From: Calditrichia bacterium
GTDB lineage: Bacteria > Calditrichota > Calditrichia > RBG-13-44-9 > J075
Assembly (NCBI GenBank): GCA_020635015.1
Contig: JACKAP010000003.1
Location: forward strand, 1-64,000
DNA length: 64,000 bases
Reading direction: 5' to 3'
Shown here piece after piece: positions 1-8,687 of the stretch. The notes under the pieces are model-generated. The model was not told the origin of the DNA. It saw only the letters and a list, made by a program, of their open reading frames with translations, and ran no database searches. Both the position numbers and the translations under genes were made by a program. The stretch's first letter is position 1, and each line of letters opens with the position of its first letter.

Positions 1-75
1 ATGCTGACCTGGTTTATCGTGCCGGTGCTGTATTGCTTGATCAAGGAAATTCGTTTAAAAAATCGCTCAAACTGA
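1..75 (+). CDS. C-terminal tail of an RND efflux pump (partial)
   Basis: Only the last 24 codons are inside the window, open from base 1 to a TGA at 73-75. The peptide reads as one hydrophobic helix followed by a short basic tail (TWFIVPVLYCLIKE, then KNR). This pattern is typical of the very end of AcrB/CusA-type RND inner-membrane transporters, where the last helix is followed by a charged cytoplasmic tail. The next gene encodes a DUF3347 protein, a domain also found attached to CusB-type adaptors, so a heavy-metal (CusA-like) pump is the most natural reading. The fragment is too short to exclude another polytopic transporter. Confidence 0.5.
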   Translation: MLTWFIVPVLYCLIKEIRLKNRSN

Positions 76-107
76 GGCGTGTTTAATGCAGCGAACTTTT
101 GCATGGG

Positions 108-202
108 GCAAGGAGCATGGGGCATGGGGCATTACAGTGCGGGTGTCGGGACATGTGCTTGCACATCACGGCGCCATGCCCTATGCCCTATGCAAAAGTC
201 CA
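108..202. repeat. GCATGGGG-type inverted repeat, copy 1
   Basis: Left arm has repeated GCATGGGGC units, right arm has their complements (GCCCTATGCCCTATGC), and the loop holds GTGCGGGTGTCGG and CGGCGCCATG blocks. The same words recur at 20271-20334 and 32373-32455, always between genes. No coding potential is apparent. Confidence 0.75.
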
Positions 203-272
203 CCGAATTTAACCATTATTGCGAGCGTAAACACGAATCACTAATTATCACTAAACCAATTGGAGGTATCCC

Positions 273-833
273 ATGAAGCAATTATTTTTTATTTTGATGG
301 CGGCACTGGTATTGTGGAGCAGTTGCGCCAATAATGAATCGGGTGAAACAGCCCAGCAAACTCCCCGGGCGGAATCCGGTGCCGTGAAGTTCCGCCAGCA
401 ATATCAGAAAGCGCTGTCAGCTTATCTTGCCCTGAAGGACGCGCTGGTGTCATCAGACCAGGGTGAAGCCGGACAGGCGGCCACCACGCTGAAGAACGCC
501 CTGGCCCAGTTGGAAAACGCATTGAGTGAAGGAGGATTACCGGAAGGGTGGAACGGACGCCTGAGCCAACTGCAATCCGGCTGTGAGAAGGTTGCCGCAG
601 CGGCAGATCTGGAAGGCCAGCGCAGCGCTTTTCTGGAGCTGTCCAATGCCATGATCGAAAGCGCGAAAGCGATGGGGCCGCTGGATAAAGCCATGTATGT
701 GCAGCATTGCCCGATGGCTTTCGACAACAGCGGCGGCGACTGGCTGAGCGACTCCCAGGAGGTCTTCAATCCGTATTTCGGCGACAAAATGCTGCACTGC
801 GGAACGGTCAAAGAAGCGCTGGCGCGAAAATAG
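273..833 (+). CDS. DUF3347 lipoprotein
   Basis: A 186-residue exported protein. It starts with a hydrophobic signal and a lipobox ending at Cys18 (LWSSC), so it should be a lipoprotein. The C-terminal part carries the DUF3347 signature: YVQHCPMAF at about 142-150, GGDWLS, then NPYFGDKMLHCG at about 166-177. DUF3347 occurs alone or at the end of CusB-like RND adaptors in FCB bacteria; the conserved His and Cys residues are plausible metal ligands, which is inference. A clear GGAGG ribosome site precedes the ATG. It lies directly after the RND pump tail and before a Spy-like gene, in what looks like one metal-efflux operon. Confidence 0.8.
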   Translation: MKQLFFILMAALVLWSSCANNESGETAQQTPRAESGAVKFRQQYQKALSAYLALKDALVSSDQGEAGQAATTLKNALAQLENALSEGGLPEGWNGRLSQLQSGCEKVAAAADLEGQRSAFLELSNAMIESAKAMGPLDKAMYVQHCPMAFDNSGGDWLSDSQEVFNPYFGDKMLHCGTVKEALARK

Positions 834-847
834 TGGATGAGGTGATC

Positions 848-1393
848 ATGAAATTTAATCTTGCTTTTATCATGCTCTTGCTGCCGGTTTGCTTATTTGC
901 ACAGCCGGCAACTTCACCGTATGCTGGTGAAGAGCAGCGGGAGATCAAAGCCCTGGCGCCGCAGGAAATTGCCGGCTACCGCGCCGGCGCGGGGATGGGT
1001 TTTGCCAAGGCTGCAGAATTGAATCATTATCCCGGCCCGAAGCATGTTATGGAATTGGCAGAGAAACTGGCGCTGACACCGGAGCAGAACGCCGCCGTTA
1101 AAGAGAGCTATGACCGTATGCGGCAGTCCGCGGTTCAACTCGGCGAGCAAATTATTGATCAGGAAAAAGCGTTGAATGATGCTTTTGCGGCCGGAAATGT
1201 TTTACCTGAACGGGTAAAAGAGCTGGTAACTTCGATTGCTGAATTGAAAGGGAAGTTGCGCTTTGTGCATCTTCAGGCACACCTGGAAATGCGCGAGTTG
1301 CTCAGCCCAAAACAGATTCAGCAATACGATCAGTTGCGCGGGTACGGCAGTCACATTGACGGCGGCCACTCTGGCCACAAGCATCAGCACTGA
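848..1393 (+). CDS. Spy/CpxP-like periplasmic protein with His-rich tail
   Basis: A 181-residue protein with a signal peptide (cleavage likely after CLFAQ near residue 19). A mostly helical body contains LTPEQ at 76-80 and LLSPKQ near 155, which resemble the LTxxQ repeats of the Spy/CpxP family of periplasmic envelope-stress chaperones and metal sensors. The last 15 residues are His-rich (GGHSGHKHQH), suggesting metal binding. The start at 848 was chosen because it gives a complete signal peptide and follows a GAGG site; an in-frame ATG at 707 would overlap the previous gene extensively. The gene begins 15 bases after the DUF3347 gene and its stop overlaps the next start. Confidence 0.75.
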   Translation: MKFNLAFIMLLLPVCLFAQPATSPYAGEEQREIKALAPQEIAGYRAGAGMGFAKAAELNHYPGPKHVMELAEKLALTPEQNAAVKESYDRMRQSAVQLGEQIIDQEKALNDAFAAGNVLPERVKELVTSIAELKGKLRFVHLQAHLEMRELLSPKQIQQYDQLRGYGSHIDGGHSGHKHQH

Positions 1394-1845
1394 TGGAAAT
1401 CGCCGTACTGATGAAATACGGTTATGCCGGGGTATTTGCCGCCGGGTTTTTGGCGGCAACCCTGCTCCCGGTCAGCTCGGAAGGGGTCTTGGTCTATCTG
1501 CTCAGTGAGGGATTGACCCCGCTCTGGCTGTTGCTGGCCGCGACTGCCGGCAACCTGCTCGGGGCCGTCTTTAACTATTGGCTGGGTCAGAAAGGCAACT
1601 TCTGGATGCTTCACAAGCTGCTGCGGATGTCCGATGAGGACATCCGCAAAGCGGAGAAACGTTTCGAAAAATACGGCAAGCTGGCGATGCTGCTGGCCTG
1701 GGTGCCGGTGATCGGCGATCCGCTGACGGTGGTGGCAGGGCTGTTCCGGATGAATTTCTACTGGTTCGTATTGCTGGTGGGCGCCGGCAAGCTGGTGCGG
1801 TATTGGGTGTTGATTTGGGGAACGCTGGCGTTGTTGAAGGGATAA
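1393..1845 (+). CDS. YqaA-like DedA/VTT-type membrane protein
   Basis: A 150-residue integral membrane protein with about four hydrophobic segments. It contains the family pattern of DedA/SNARE-associated (VTT) proteins of the YqaA branch: AATLLPVSSEGVL near 20-32, GNLLGAVFNYWLG near 53-65 and a late AWVPVIGDPLTVVAGL near 101-116. The ATG overlaps the TGA of the upstream gene, so translation is coupled and it belongs to the same operon. YqaA-type proteins are often found in metal-efflux neighbourhoods, but their substrate is unknown. The length matches the short YqaA group rather than the 200-residue DedA proteins. Confidence 0.8.
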   Translation: MEIAVLMKYGYAGVFAAGFLAATLLPVSSEGVLVYLLSEGLTPLWLLLAATAGNLLGAVFNYWLGQKGNFWMLHKLLRMSDEDIRKAEKRFEKYGKLAMLLAWVPVIGDPLTVVAGLFRMNFYWFVLLVGAGKLVRYWVLIWGTLALLKG

Positions 1846-1854
1846 ACCGTAAAT

Positions 1855-1972
1855 TCTCATTGGTAATTGGCGGTTGGATTTTGGTCGTTGGTAAAGGAGT
1901 TTGGGAGAGTTTGCAGACTGAGAAAAATGCCTGAAAATAATGCGCGTAAATCCGCGTCATCCGCGTTCTATT
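1855..1972. repeat. Intergenic repeat words (TTGGTAATTGG and ATCCGCGTCATCCGCG)
   Basis: The 140 bases before the regulator hold two repeat types seen elsewhere: TTGGTAATTGG/TTGGTCGTTGG words like those at 25672-25736 and 63678-63743, and ATCCGCGTCATCCGCGTTCT at about 1949-1968, whose second half matches the right arm of the hairpin at 33701-33735. Confidence 0.55.
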
Positions 1973-1985
1973 AGGGAGCTGTGAT

Positions 1986-2564
1986 ATGCCGGAACAAACC
2001 GAACTGCACATCAAGAACATGGTCTGCCCCCGTTGCGTGCGGGTGGTGCGGGAGGAGTTGGAGGCGCTGGGGTTGCCGCTGGTTTCGGTCAGTCTGGGAA
2101 AAGTGCTGGTGAACCGCGCGGAGGAGGAGATCGATTTAGAGCAGGTTGCCGAGATACTCCACCAAAACGGGTTCGAACTGCTGGTCGACCGGGAAACCCA
2201 ACTGGTCGATGCCATCAAAACCGCCCTGATCCATTATCTTGATGAGGTGGAAAGTGCTGACCCGGTGCCGAAAATGTCAACCTTCCTTGCCGGAGAGCTT
2301 AACTTCAGCTATGAGCATCTCAGCAAGCTTTTCTCCCGGCAGGAAGATGTCACCATCGAAAAATATTTCATCCATCTGAAGATCGAGCGGGTCAAGGAAC
2401 TGCTCAGCTACGATGAATTGAGCCTCAGCGAGATCGCCTACAAATTGAAATACAGCAGCGTGCAGCACCTCTCCCGCCAGTTTAAGGAAATTACCGGCCT
2501 CACCGTCAGCGAATTCAAAAAGCATCCTTACACCCACCGTCATTTCCTCGACCGGCTCACCTGA
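1986..2564 (+). CDS. HMA-AraC fusion: metal-sensing transcriptional regulator
   Basis: A 192-residue protein in two parts. Residues about 5-70 resemble a heavy-metal-associated (HMA) fold with MVCPRC at 12-17, a variant of the CxxC copper-binding loop. Residues about 85-185 are an AraC-type double helix-turn-helix (LSLSEIAYKLKYSSVQHLSR, then FKEITGLTVSEFKK). It lacks the cupin domain of classical AraC proteins. The natural reading is a regulator that senses a metal with its HMA domain and controls the neighbouring efflux genes. An AGGGAG site precedes the ATG, and an ABC permease gene follows after 11 bases. Confidence 0.8.
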   Translation: MPEQTELHIKNMVCPRCVRVVREELEALGLPLVSVSLGKVLVNRAEEEIDLEQVAEILHQNGFELLVDRETQLVDAIKTALIHYLDEVESADPVPKMSTFLAGELNFSYEHLSKLFSRQEDVTIEKYFIHLKIERVKELLSYDELSLSEIAYKLKYSSVQHLSRQFKEITGLTVSEFKKHPYTHRHFLDRLT

Positions 2565-2575
2565 CAGGAGGAATT

Positions 2576-4969
2576 ATGCTCAGAAGCTACCTGAAAATCG
2601 CCTTGCGGAATTTATGGAGGCACAAGGAATACAGCCTGATCAATAGCATCAGCCTCGGATTGGGGATTACCTGTTTCATTCTCATTCTGCTCTACGTACG
2701 CTATGAATTGGGGTATGACCGCTATCATTCGCAGGCGGATCAGATTTACCGGGTGGAGTTGAACGAGTGGGCCAGCACCCCGGTGGGGGTGGGACCTTTT
2801 ATGAAAAGCACTTTCCCGGAAGTGCGGGAAGCGGTGCGTTTTTTCCGCGCCAACAACAAACCGATCATTCGGTATGCGGATAACGTTTTCAGCGAAAGCG
2901 GTTTCCTGTTCGCTGATTCCTCCGTATTTAATGTCTTTGATTTCACCCTGCTGGAAGGCGATCCGGCCACGGCGCTTAGCGAACCCAACAGCCTGATCAT
3001 TTCCGAAGCGATGGCGCGAAAGTATTTCCCGGATCCGCAAGCGAAAAGCGGGTATCAACACTCTCTGGGGAAAATGGTCACGATCGAAATTACCCAGGGC
3101 CCCAAGGAGTATAAAGTGACCGGCGTGTTTCAAAACGTTCCGCAGCAATCCCATTTCAATTTTGATTTTCTGGCTTCTTTCAATTCCCTGGATTTTCCGG
3201 AAGACAATCTTCGTATCCAATGGCAGATATCGATTGTTTACACCTACCTGCTGCTCCAACCCGGCACGAATCTCACCGCACTTCAGGAGAACACCGCTGC
3301 GATGTTCGACCAGCGAAGAGAGGCTGAGGCCGGAACATTCCGGGTGTTCCTGCAGCCGCTCACCCGCATTCACCTTTATTCCCATGCCGAAAAGGAGTTC
3401 TCGCCCAACAGCAGTATCACTTACATCTATATTTTCTCCAGCATTGCTTTATTTGTGCTGATAATTGCCTGCGTTAACTTCATGAACCTGGCCACCGCCC
3501 GCTCCGTGCGCCGCGCCAAAGAGGTCGGCATCCGCAAAGTGCTGGGGGCTTTCCGCCGCCAGCTCATTATGCAATTTATCGGGGAAGCGCTGCTGATTAC
3601 CTTGATCGCTACCGTGCTGGCAGGTGTTGCAATTGAAATCCTGCTTCCCTTGTTCCGTTCCTTATCCGCCCTGCCGTTGGAAGCGCACTACCTGGGAGCT
3701 CAATCCATTTTGCCTTTCTTGTTGGGAATTGTCGTGCTGGTCACGCTTTTGGCCGGTGGTTATCCGGCATTTTATTTATCCCGTTATCAACCGGTAAGTG
3801 TGCTGAAAGGGGGGCCGCACGGGGATTCCTCACGCTTCGGCTTTAATTTGATCCGCAGGGGGCTGGTGGTTTTCCAGTTCATCATTTCTATTGTGTTGAT
3901 AGTTGGTACGGTTATCATTTATCGCCAGTTGGATCATCTGCGGGTGATGGATTTGGGAATGAACCCGGAGCAGGTGCTGGTGATGCCGGTCAGCAGCGAA
4001 GTTCGGAATAATTACAGCGCCTTAAAAAGTGAGTTGCTGAAGCAGACCGCGGTCGCGAATGTCACCGCTTCCTTCGGGATTCCCAGTGAGCGCATTATTG
4101 TGGAGCTGCTCCGTCCGGAAGCGGCGGAAAAAGAAGAATTCGCTCTGCGCGTGATGCCGGTCGATTATGATTTTGCCCAAACTTATGGCCTTCAATTTCT
4201 GGAAGGCCGGGGATTCTCCCGGGATTTTCTAAGCGATTCAACCAACGCGTTTATCTTAAATGAAAAAGCGGTGGCGCTATTCGGCTGGCAAACGGCGCTG
4301 GGTAAGCGCATCGAGTTTCCGGCGTTGAAGGAAAGCGGGGAAGTGGTCGGGGTCGTGAAGGATTTTAATTTCGCGTCGCTGCATTCGGAAGTGGAGCCGT
4401 TAGCCATTGAGTTGACCCACCTGATGCGGCTTTTGAATTACGTCTCCCTGCGCTTCCCTGCCGGGTCGGTGGATCAGGTCCTGCCGGCGGTTCAAAGCGT
4501 CTGGAAAGCACTCTATCCAACCCTCGCGTTCGAATATTTTTTCCTGGATGATAACTTTGCCAAATTATATGCGTCGGAAAGCAAGCTGCAGCAGATTGTG
4601 GGCTATTTTACGGCGCTGGCGATATTGATCGCCTGCCTGGGCCTGTTCGGACTGGCATCATTTACGGTGGCCCAGCGCACCAAGGAAATTGGCATTCGGA
4701 AAGTACTCGGCGCTTCAGTTGCCAATTTGCTCATGCTGCTGCTGAAAGAATTTGCCTTGCTGGTGATTGTCGCCAACCTCATTGCCTGGCCGCTGGCGTG
4801 GTACGGGATGAATGCCTGGCTGGGGGATTTCGCCTACCGCGTCGACATCGGCTGGTGGGTGTTCGCCCTCGCCGGCGGGGTGGCGCTGCTGACCGCGTTA
4901 CTGACGGTTAGCTGGCAGGCGGTTCGCACGGCCCTGGCAAACCCGGTTCAGGCGCTAAGATATGAATAG
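2576..4969 (+). CDS. FtsX/MacB-type ABC transporter permease, two-repeat
   Basis: A 797-residue permease of the large FCB type. It has an N-terminal helix (about 20-42), a MacB-like periplasmic domain, three helices with the FtsX signature (NLATARSVRRAKEVGIRKVLG near 303-323), then a second copy of the whole unit: a helix near 430-455, a second periplasmic domain and final helices with FTVAQRTKEIGIRKVLGAS near 700-718. No ATPase gene adjoins it, so the ATP-binding partner must be elsewhere. It follows the HMA-AraC gene closely with a CAGGAGG site, implying co-regulation by metal. The substrate cannot be read from sequence; related proteins export lipoproteins, peptides or antibiotics. Confidence 0.85.
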   Translation: MLRSYLKIALRNLWRHKEYSLINSISLGLGITCFILILLYVRYELGYDRYHSQADQIYRVELNEWASTPVGVGPFMKSTFPEVREAVRFFRANNKPIIRYADNVFSESGFLFADSSVFNVFDFTLLEGDPATALSEPNSLIISEAMARKYFPDPQAKSGYQHSLGKMVTIEITQGPKEYKVTGVFQNVPQQSHFNFDFLASFNSLDFPEDNLRIQWQISIVYTYLLLQPGTNLTALQENTAAMFDQRREAEAGTFRVFLQPLTRIHLYSHAEKEFSPNSSITYIYIFSSIALFVLIIACVNFMNLATARSVRRAKEVGIRKVLGAFRRQLIMQFIGEALLITLIATVLAGVAIEILLPLFRSLSALPLEAHYLGAQSILPFLLGIVVLVTLLAGGYPAFYLSRYQPVSVLKGGPHGDSSRFGFNLIRRGLVVFQFIISIVLIVGTVIIYRQLDHLRVMDLGMNPEQVLVMPVSSEVRNNYSALKSELLKQTAVANVTASFGIPSERIIVELLRPEAAEKEEFALRVMPVDYDFAQTYGLQFLEGRGFSRDFLSDSTNAFILNEKAVALFGWQTALGKRIEFPALKESGEVVGVVKDFNFASLHSEVEPLAIELTHLMRLLNYVSLRFPAGSVDQVLPAVQSVWKALYPTLAFEYFFLDDNFAKLYASESKLQQIVGYFTALAILIACLGLFGLASFTVAQRTKEIGIRKVLGASVANLLMLLLKEFALLVIVANLIAWPLAWYGMNAWLGDFAYRVDIGWWVFALAGGVALLTALLTVSWQAVRTALANPVQALRYE

Positions 4970-5034
4970 CAACCATTTGCAAATCGTAATATTAATTTCA
5001 TCTTTAACTCCACTCCAACCCCTTAAAAACCATC

Positions 5035-5472
5035 TTAATAATTCAGTCCTCGGATGACAAGTATCAGCAGAATAAAGATCAATAAGCTGTAAATAATATA
5101 TTTAAAGATATCCTTCCAGACAGCTCTTTTAACAGCAGGCATTAAGATAATCATTTTGTATCCCCGTTTTGGAACCGTCTTTATTTGAGGAGGATTTTCG
5201 AGATGGGCTTTGAGCAATTTTCGTAAATCAGAAATCGCCTTTGTAAGCGATTCTTCATTCACGGTCGTATCGGGCCATACTTGGTCAATCAATTGCTCTC
5301 TGCTAATCATGGTGTTCGAGTTTTTGCATAAGAGATAAAATAGCCTGGTAAGACGAGGCTCTAAGTATATTTCATCGCCTTTTTCATTAGACAGGATGCC
5401 AGAATCAGGCAATACAGTCCATGCGCCGTTCGTAAATTTATCGATCGTTTCCCTGCTCCTGCTGTCATTCAT
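5035..5472 (-). CDS. CadC/ToxR-like winged-helix membrane regulator without sensor domain
   Basis: A 145-residue protein. Residues about 15-110 form a winged-helix Trans_reg_C (OmpR/CadC type) DNA-binding domain, with LYLEPRLTRLFYLL-type start, REQLIDQVWPDTTVNEESLTKAISDLRKLL and the wing KTVPKRGYKM. A single membrane helix follows at about 119-142 and the protein ends there. CadC-family regulators usually carry a large periplasmic sensor after the helix, which is absent here, so sensing would have to go through the membrane or a partner. It is divergent from the doxX-like gene. The surrounding 1.2 kb is visibly AT-richer than its neighbours, suggesting acquisition. Confidence 0.8.
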   Translation of the reverse strand: MNDSRSRETIDKFTNGAWTVLPDSGILSNEKGDEIYLEPRLTRLFYLLCKNSNTMISREQLIDQVWPDTTVNEESLTKAISDLRKLLKAHLENPPQIKTVPKRGYKMIILMPAVKRAVWKDIFKYIIYSLLIFILLILVIRGLNY

Positions 5473-5640
5473 AATAAATAGATGGTTTTTTCAGGTTTTC
5501 TTCAGTTCTTCGAAAGACGGATTGTTTAGATTGTAGTGATATAAAACTTAAGTAATAAAAAAGGAATGGGGTAATAAAAAAACACGCATATCTGATATTC
5601 ACACTTTTCAAGCCACGAAAAATTCAAACAGGAGCTTCTA
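5473..5640. promoter_or_regulatory. AT-rich divergent promoter region
   Basis: 168 bases between the divergent CadC-like and DoxX-like genes, rich in A/T runs. No confident -35/-10 pair is assigned. A 13-bp word ATTCACACTTTTC at 5597-5609 is repeated exactly at 6003-6015 on the other side of the DoxX-like gene. Confidence 0.4.
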
Positions 5641-6015
5641 ATGAAGAACAAAAAAAATCTTGTATACGCGACATTCGCTCTGCAGATCATCGTCGGGTTG
5701 TTATTCCTGGTAGCAGGCGCCGGAAAATTTTTAGCGGCTGAATTCTGGATAGCGAAATTTAGTCAGTGGAGGTATCCGAACAATTTCTACCTTTTGATTG
5801 GGATTATTGAAATAATTAGTGCGATTTTGCTTTTCATCCCGAGATTCTCTAAATACGCCGCGGGAATATTGATGATTGTGATGATTGGTGCTGCGATAAC
5901 ACACATTTTGCATCAAGAAGTAGCAGCACTTTTTCGTCCTGGGATTTTTCTAATCTTACTTTCAGCGCTGCTGTTCCTGAAGAGCCGTACACAATAGATA
6001 AAATTCACACTTTTC
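5597..6015. repeat. 13-bp direct repeats flanking the DoxX-like gene
   Basis: ATTCACACTTTTC occurs exactly at 5597-5609 and 6003-6015. It could be a shared operator, a trace of insertion, or chance in AT-rich DNA. Confidence 0.4.
5641..5997 (+). CDS. DoxX-family membrane protein
   Basis: A 118-residue protein with four predicted membrane helices, starting with a basic N-terminus and QIIVGLLFLVAGAGKFL, which fits the DoxX/DoxD-like family (GxxFLxAGxxKL). The central GIIEIISAILLFIPR segment and a short HILHQE loop are also typical. DoxX-like proteins of this size are poorly understood; proposed roles include redox and thiosulfate-quinone reactions or membrane integrity. A CAGGAG site precedes the ATG. 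It faces away from the CadC-like regulator, the usual layout for a regulator and its target. Confidence 0.75.
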   Translation: MKNKKNLVYATFALQIIVGLLFLVAGAGKFLAAEFWIAKFSQWRYPNNFYLLIGIIEIISAILLFIPRFSKYAAGILMIVMIGAAITHILHQEVAALFRPGIFLILLSALLFLKSRTQ

Positions 6016-6122
6016 GATAAAACAGATTTCGTGTCACCTCTCTTGTTTGACTAAAATTTTATAAACTTAGCCCACAATTATATGACACCCCTCCGCCGGG
6101 CAAATGTTATATTATTTTTGTA

Positions 6123-6139
6123 ACAGATATTCAATCTGT
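6123..6139. promoter_or_regulatory. Candidate operator upstream of copA
   Basis: A 17-base imperfect palindrome ACAGATATTCAATCTGT sits about 35 bases before the copA start. It does not match the CopY or CueR consensus. It is proposed only from its symmetry and position. Confidence 0.3.
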
Positions 6140-6173
6140 TCGCTCAAATGACATAATTTGCCGCGAGGTTAAC

Positions 6174-8681
6174 ATGAAGCATAACCATGAAACACTAATA
6201 GAATCACCCGATCAGGAAAACAGCGAATCCACAACCGCATCCGAACTCACCCTCCCCGTAGAAGGCATGAACTGCGCTTCCTGCGTCGCCCATGTGGAGA
6301 AAGCGCTCCAGGGCGTGGATGGGGTAGGGGACACCCGGGTCAATCTGGCCACCGGGCAGGCCAGCCTGCGCCTGGATCAACCGGGAATCAAGATCATCGA
6401 TCTGGTCGGCGCAGTGCAGAAAGCCGGCTATGAAGTGCCGCTGGAGACGGCGGTGCTCGACATCGAGGGCATGAACTGCGCCTCCTGCGTCAATCACGTC
6501 GACAAGGCCTTGAAAAAGCTGCCCGGGGTGATCGACGCCACCGTCAATCTCGCCACCGAAAAAGCCACGGTCACCTTCGTCAAGGGCAGCGTGGGGCGGC
6601 GCGATTTCCGCACGGCGGTGGAAAATGCCGGCTATGCCCTCCGGGAGGAGGCGGCCGAAACCACTGACGCCGCCGGCGAGACGGACGATCCGGCAGAGCG
6701 CAAGATCGCCGCGGCGCGCTTTAAGATGATCGCCGCCTGGGCCTTTACCGGGCCGATCGTCTTATGGATGTGCCTGGAGATGTTCTTCGGGATCATGTGG
6801 CCCAATGCGGTGATCTTTCACCTGGGGATGATCGCCCTCTCGTTGCCGGTGCTCTTCTGGGTGGGGCGTTCCACCTACCGCGCCGGCCTGGTCAGCCTGC
6901 GCCACGGAAACGCCAATATGGATACCCTGATCGCCCTGGGCACCGGGGCCTCGCTGCTCACCGGCCCGGCTTCATTCTTCTTCCCAATCGCCAACTACGC
7001 CGGGGTAGCGGGGATGATCATGGCCTTTCACCTCACCGGACGCTATGTGGAGGAGACCGCCAAGGGGCGCGCTTCCCAGGCGATCCGCAAATTGCTGGAA
7101 CTGGGGGCCAAAACCGCCCGGGTGCTGAAAGACGGCGCGGAGGTGGAGATTTCCATCGACGCACTGCAGCCCGGCGACCTGATGGTGGTGCGCCCCGGCG
7201 AAAAGATCCCCACCGACGGGGTGGTGGAAAGCGGGGAGAGCGCGGTGGACGAATCGATGGCCACCGGGGAAAGCATGCCGGTCACCCGCCGTCCCGGCGA
7301 TGCGGTAATCGGGGCGACCCTCAATCAAGAAGGGCTGTTACAGGTGCGGGCCACGAAGGTGGGGAAGGATACCTTTCTGGCCAACGTGATTAAACTGGTA
7401 GAAGCGGCCCAGGGCACCCGGGTGCCGATCCAGGCGTTTGCCGACCGGGTGACGGCGGTATTCGTGCCGGCGGTATTGGGTATTGCCTTGCTGGCGCTGC
7501 TGCTCTGGCTGGTTTTCCCGGGGATGATGCAGCAACTGCTGCAATACGGCAGCTTCCTTCCCTGGGTCAATCCCAATTTGGGGGTGCTGACCCTGGCACT
7601 GGTGGCGCTGGTGGCGGTGCTGGTGATCGCCTGCCCCTGCGCCCTGGGGCTGGCCACCCCCACCGCCCTGATGGTCGGCACCGGGATGGGGGCGCAAAAC
7701 GGCATCCTGATCCGCTCCGGCGAGGCCATCCAGCAACTCAAGGATGTGAAGGCGGTGATATTTGACAAGACCGGCACCATCACCCGGGGCAAGCCGGAGG
7801 TGACCGACATTATCACTTCCAAAATCACCGATCCCCGCCGGGCGCTGCAACTGGCCGCTTCAGTGGAGCAGGGCAGCGAGCATCCCCTGGGCCGGGCGGT
7901 GGTGGAGAAAGCCGGCCGGGAGGGCGTCGAGCTGCTGAGCGCTGCCGACTTCCAGGCCGTGCGCGGCAAAGGCGCCCGGGCGACGGTCGAGGGCCGGGTG
8001 GTGCACATCGGCTCCCGCAAGCTGATGGAAGCCGCCGGCATCGAATTGGCCGGGATGGAAAAAGCCCTCTCCCGCCTGGAGCAAGAGGCGAAAACGGCAG
8101 TACTGCTGGCGGATGGGGATACGGTGATCGCGGTGCTGGGGATTGCCGATACCCTGAAAGATGACGCGGCATCGGCGGTTGCCGAATTGCATCACATGGG
8201 GCTGAAGACCGCCATGATCACCGGTGACAACGAGGCCGTCGCCCGGGCGATTGCAGATCAAGTCGGCATTGACTATGTGATTGCCGGGGTGCTGCCGGAG
8301 GGCAAGGTGGAGGAAGTGCAAAAGCTGCAGTCGCAACTGGGGCTGGTGGCCTTTGTCGGCGACGGGATCAACGACGCCGCCGCCCTCACCCGGGCCGATG
8401 TGGGCATCGCCATCGGCAGCGGCACCGACATCGCCATCGAAGCCAGCGACGTGACCCTGGTGCGGAGCGACCTGGGCGGGGTGGTCTCGGCGATCCATCT
8501 CAGCCGGGCCACTTTCCGCAAGATTCGCCAGAACCTCTTCTGGGCCTTCTTCTATAACGTGGCGATGATCCCCCTGGCGGTGATCGGCTGGATGCACCCG
8601 GTGCTGGCGGAGATCGCCATGGCGGTCAGCAGCGTGTCGGTGGTGGGGAATGCAAACCTGTTGAAGCGAGTCAAAATATAG
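6174..8681 (+). CDS. copA: Copper-exporting P1B-type ATPase CopA
   Basis: An 835-residue P-type ATPase that pumps Cu+ out of the cytoplasm. It has two N-terminal HMA domains, each with GMNCASC (31-37 and 99-105), then the eight-helix core. Core motifs are complete: TGES in the actuator domain, the intramembrane CPC at 487-489, phosphorylation site DKTGT starting at Asp531, the SEHPLG His-Pro motif, TGDN and GDGINDA. The late helices carry FFYNVAMIPLA and MAVSSVSVVGNA, the pattern of the Cu+ subgroup (P1B-1). Together with the RND tail, DUF3347 lipoprotein and HMA-AraC regulator it makes this end of the window a copper-defence region. Confidence 0.96.
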   Translation: MKHNHETLIESPDQENSESTTASELTLPVEGMNCASCVAHVEKALQGVDGVGDTRVNLATGQASLRLDQPGIKIIDLVGAVQKAGYEVPLETAVLDIEGMNCASCVNHVDKALKKLPGVIDATVNLATEKATVTFVKGSVGRRDFRTAVENAGYALREEAAETTDAAGETDDPAERKIAAARFKMIAAWAFTGPIVLWMCLEMFFGIMWPNAVIFHLGMIALSLPVLFWVGRSTYRAGLVSLRHGNANMDTLIALGTGASLLTGPASFFFPIANYAGVAGMIMAFHLTGRYVEETAKGRASQAIRKLLELGAKTARVLKDGAEVEISIDALQPGDLMVVRPGEKIPTDGVVESGESAVDESMATGESMPVTRRPGDAVIGATLNQEGLLQVRATKVGKDTFLANVIKLVEAAQGTRVPIQAFADRVTAVFVPAVLGIALLALLLWLVFPGMMQQLLQYGSFLPWVNPNLGVLTLALVALVAVLVIACPCALGLATPTALMVGTGMGAQNGILIRSGEAIQQLKDVKAVIFDKTGTITRGKPEVTDIITSKITDPRRALQLAASVEQGSEHPLGRAVVEKAGREGVELLSAADFQAVRGKGARATVEGRVVHIGSRKLMEAAGIELAGMEKALSRLEQEAKTAVLLADGDTVIAVLGIADTLKDDAASAVAELHHMGLKTAMITGDNEAVARAIADQVGIDYVIAGVLPEGKVEEVQKLQSQLGLVAFVGDGINDAAALTRADVGIAIGSGTDIAIEASDVTLVRSDLGGVVSAIHLSRATFRKIRQNLFWAFFYNVAMIPLAVIGWMHPVLAEIAMAVSSVSVVGNANLLKRVKI

Positions 8682-8687
8682 TAATCA

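Noticed and set aside
6040..6075. Sigma-70-like promoter (TTGACT at 6047) for copA
   Set aside because: No acceptable -10 element at correct spacing; promoter rules in this lineage are unknown.
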